DNA of 7,257 bases from Anaerolineae bacterium (GTDB lineage Bacteria; Chloroflexota; Anaerolineae; Aggregatilineales; Aggregatilineaceae): the NCBI GenBank assembly GCA_016929355.1, contig JAFGJA010000017.1:1-7257 (forward strand), written 5' to 3'. The translations under genes and the position numbers were made by a program. Positions 6,344-7,257 of this stretch are shown here, one piece after another. Numbering within the stretch: the stretch's first letter is position 1; every line of letters starts with the position of its first letter. Under the pieces are notes generated by a model, which made no database searches, was not told the origin of the DNA, and was given only the letters and a program-made list of their open reading frames with translations.

Positions 6344-7257
6344 ATGACCCAACAACCCACCACCGAACCAGCGAAAAATAAACCCGATGGGCGTCAGGTG
6401 GTTAAATACACGTTCTACAAACTCGATACGACTGCATTTTTGCGCCTGCCGGAAGCCAGGCAGCGCGACGCGAAACTTGATTTCATCGACACGGTGCGCG
6501 GCTTCAATCGCCGGATGCTGCTGCGTTCCTACAGCCTCGTCGGGATGCGCAGTGATGTTGATTTCCTGCTGTGGACCGTTGCGGAAGCGGTGGAACCGTT
6601 TGGTGCGCTCGAAACCTCGATTCGCAATACGACGCTGGGACCGTTCATTGAGGTGACACGCTCGTTTCTTTCCGGCACAAAACGCAGCCTATATGACATT
6701 TCGCTGCCGGAAGATGTTGAAAACATGGACGCTGAGGAACGGATTCGCATTGAACCAAGCGACCAGAAATATCTGTTTGTGTACCCGTTCATCAAAACGC
6801 GCGCGTGGTACGACCTTTCGCCCGAACGCCGCCAGGATATGATCACCGAACATATTCGTATCGGGCGCAAGTATCCCGACATCCGGCTCAACACGACCTA
6901 TTCCTACGGTATTGACGATCAGGAATTCGTCGTCGCGTTTGAGGGCGACGATCCGCATGATTTTGTGGACTTGGTGAACGATCTCCGCTTCACCGAGGCG
7001 AGTATGTACACGCTGCGCGATACGCCGATGCACATCGCCATCGCCATGAGTTTGCCGGAAGTGATGGACGCCATCGGCGGCGCAAAGATCAGCGATCTGG
7101 TCGATGACAACGTGACCGAGATCGGCGGCTGGCTGCCGGTGGCGAAGGTGGACGAACTCAAGCCTGACTCTGCCATATCCGTCTATTACGGCACGCAGCA
7201 AGTCGCGCTGTTCCGCACGAATGGCGACATTTACGCGCTCAACAATCGCTGCCCACA
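6344..7257 (+). CDS. hemQ: Coproheme decarboxylase (HemQ/ChdC, chlorite dismutase family) fused to a C-terminal Rieske domain, 3' end cut
   Basis: The first ~250 residues match HemQ, which oxidatively decarboxylates two propionates of coproheme to make heme b using peroxide. Seen are QVVKYTFYKLD, FVYPFIKTRAWYDLSPERR with the likely catalytic Y147, MITEHIRIGRKYPDIRLNT with the likely proximal heme ligand H170, then DDQEFVVAFEGD and LRFTEASMYTLRDTP. Where HemQ proteins normally end, the frame continues with WLPVAKVDELKPDSAISVYY and then ALFRTNGDIYALNNRCP. This is the start of a Rieske ferredoxin domain with the first ligand C303 in a C-P-(H) motif; the third residue is cut after CA. The second cluster motif (CxxH) lies beyond the window. 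ATG 6344 is supported by GGAG (6333-6336), 7 nt upstream. The gene follows hemB by 90 bp on the same strand, completing the pathway's last step. A role for the Rieske part as electron carrier to the heme is inference. Confidence 0.9.
   Translation, partial: MTQQPTTEPAKNKPDGRQVVKYTFYKLDTTAFLRLPEARQRDAKLDFIDTVRGFNRRMLLRSYSLVGMRSDVDFLLWTVAEAVEPFGALETSIRNTTLGPFIEVTRSFLSGTKRSLYDISLPEDVENMDAEERIRIEPSDQKYLFVYPFIKTRAWYDLSPERRQDMITEHIRIGRKYPDIRLNTTYSYGIDDQEFVVAFEGDDPHDFVDLVNDLRFTEASMYTLRDTPMHIAIAMSLPEVMDAIGGAKISDLVDDNVTEIGGWLPVAKVDELKPDSAISVYYGTQQVALFRTNGDIYALNNRCP

Noticed and set aside
6689..7201. 170-codon open frame on the minus strand opposite hemQ
   Set aside because: The plus strand here encodes conserved HemQ and Rieske motifs. 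The antisense frame has no recognisable family and is a codon-use shadow.

Overview
The window is a heme-biosynthesis locus from a moderately GC-rich bacterium, with coding DNA at roughly 55-60% G+C by eye. The gene set is glutamyl-tRNA reductase (C5 route), zinc-type HemB and a HemQ-type coproheme decarboxylase. This points away from the classical proteobacterial protoporphyrin route and towards a bacterium using the coproporphyrin-dependent route. A short palindromic repeat beginning and ending GTAGGGGCGA/TCGCCCCTAC resembles dispersed intergenic repeats I associate with Chloroflexota and some other phyla. Chloroflexota is therefore my best guess, but it is an inference and not proven here.

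Layout. Positions 1-184, minus strand: a complete tRNA-Ser(GGA) unit with its own promoter (TTGACC-17-TATAAT) and a rho-independent terminator. Positions 216-1361, minus: a radical SAM/SPASM protein of the AhbC/AhbD/NirJ heme-modification group. Positions 1362-1601: a 240-bp AT-rich divergent regulatory region with a CRP/FNR-like palindrome almost at its centre. Positions 1602-6253, plus: a tightly packed operon of an HTH regulator, then hemA, hemC, hemD and hemB, with gaps of 7 and 0 bp and two 4-bp ATGA overlaps. Positions 6254-6343: a spacer that holds a 53-bp cloverleaf-like repeat. Positions 6344 to the window end, plus: a hemQ-like coproheme decarboxylase whose reading frame continues into a C-terminal Rieske [2Fe-2S] domain cut by the edge.

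How it works together. HemA makes glutamate-1-semialdehyde from Glu-tRNA. HemL, which is not in the window, would convert it to 5-aminolevulinate. HemB, HemC and HemD then give porphobilinogen, hydroxymethylbilane and uroporphyrinogen III. HemE, CgoX/HemY and HemH are also absent and would lead to coproheme, which HemQ decarboxylates to heme. The divergent radical SAM protein belongs to a group that includes AhbD, an enzyme that performs the same coproheme-to-heme conversion without oxygen. The locus may therefore carry an oxygen- or peroxide-dependent and an oxygen-independent version of the last step on either side of one control region.

The most unusual items are the HemQ-Rieske fusion, the possible pair of alternative coproheme decarboxylases, the first-gene regulator with an unidentified helical sensor-like domain, and the cloverleaf repeat between hemB and hemQ.
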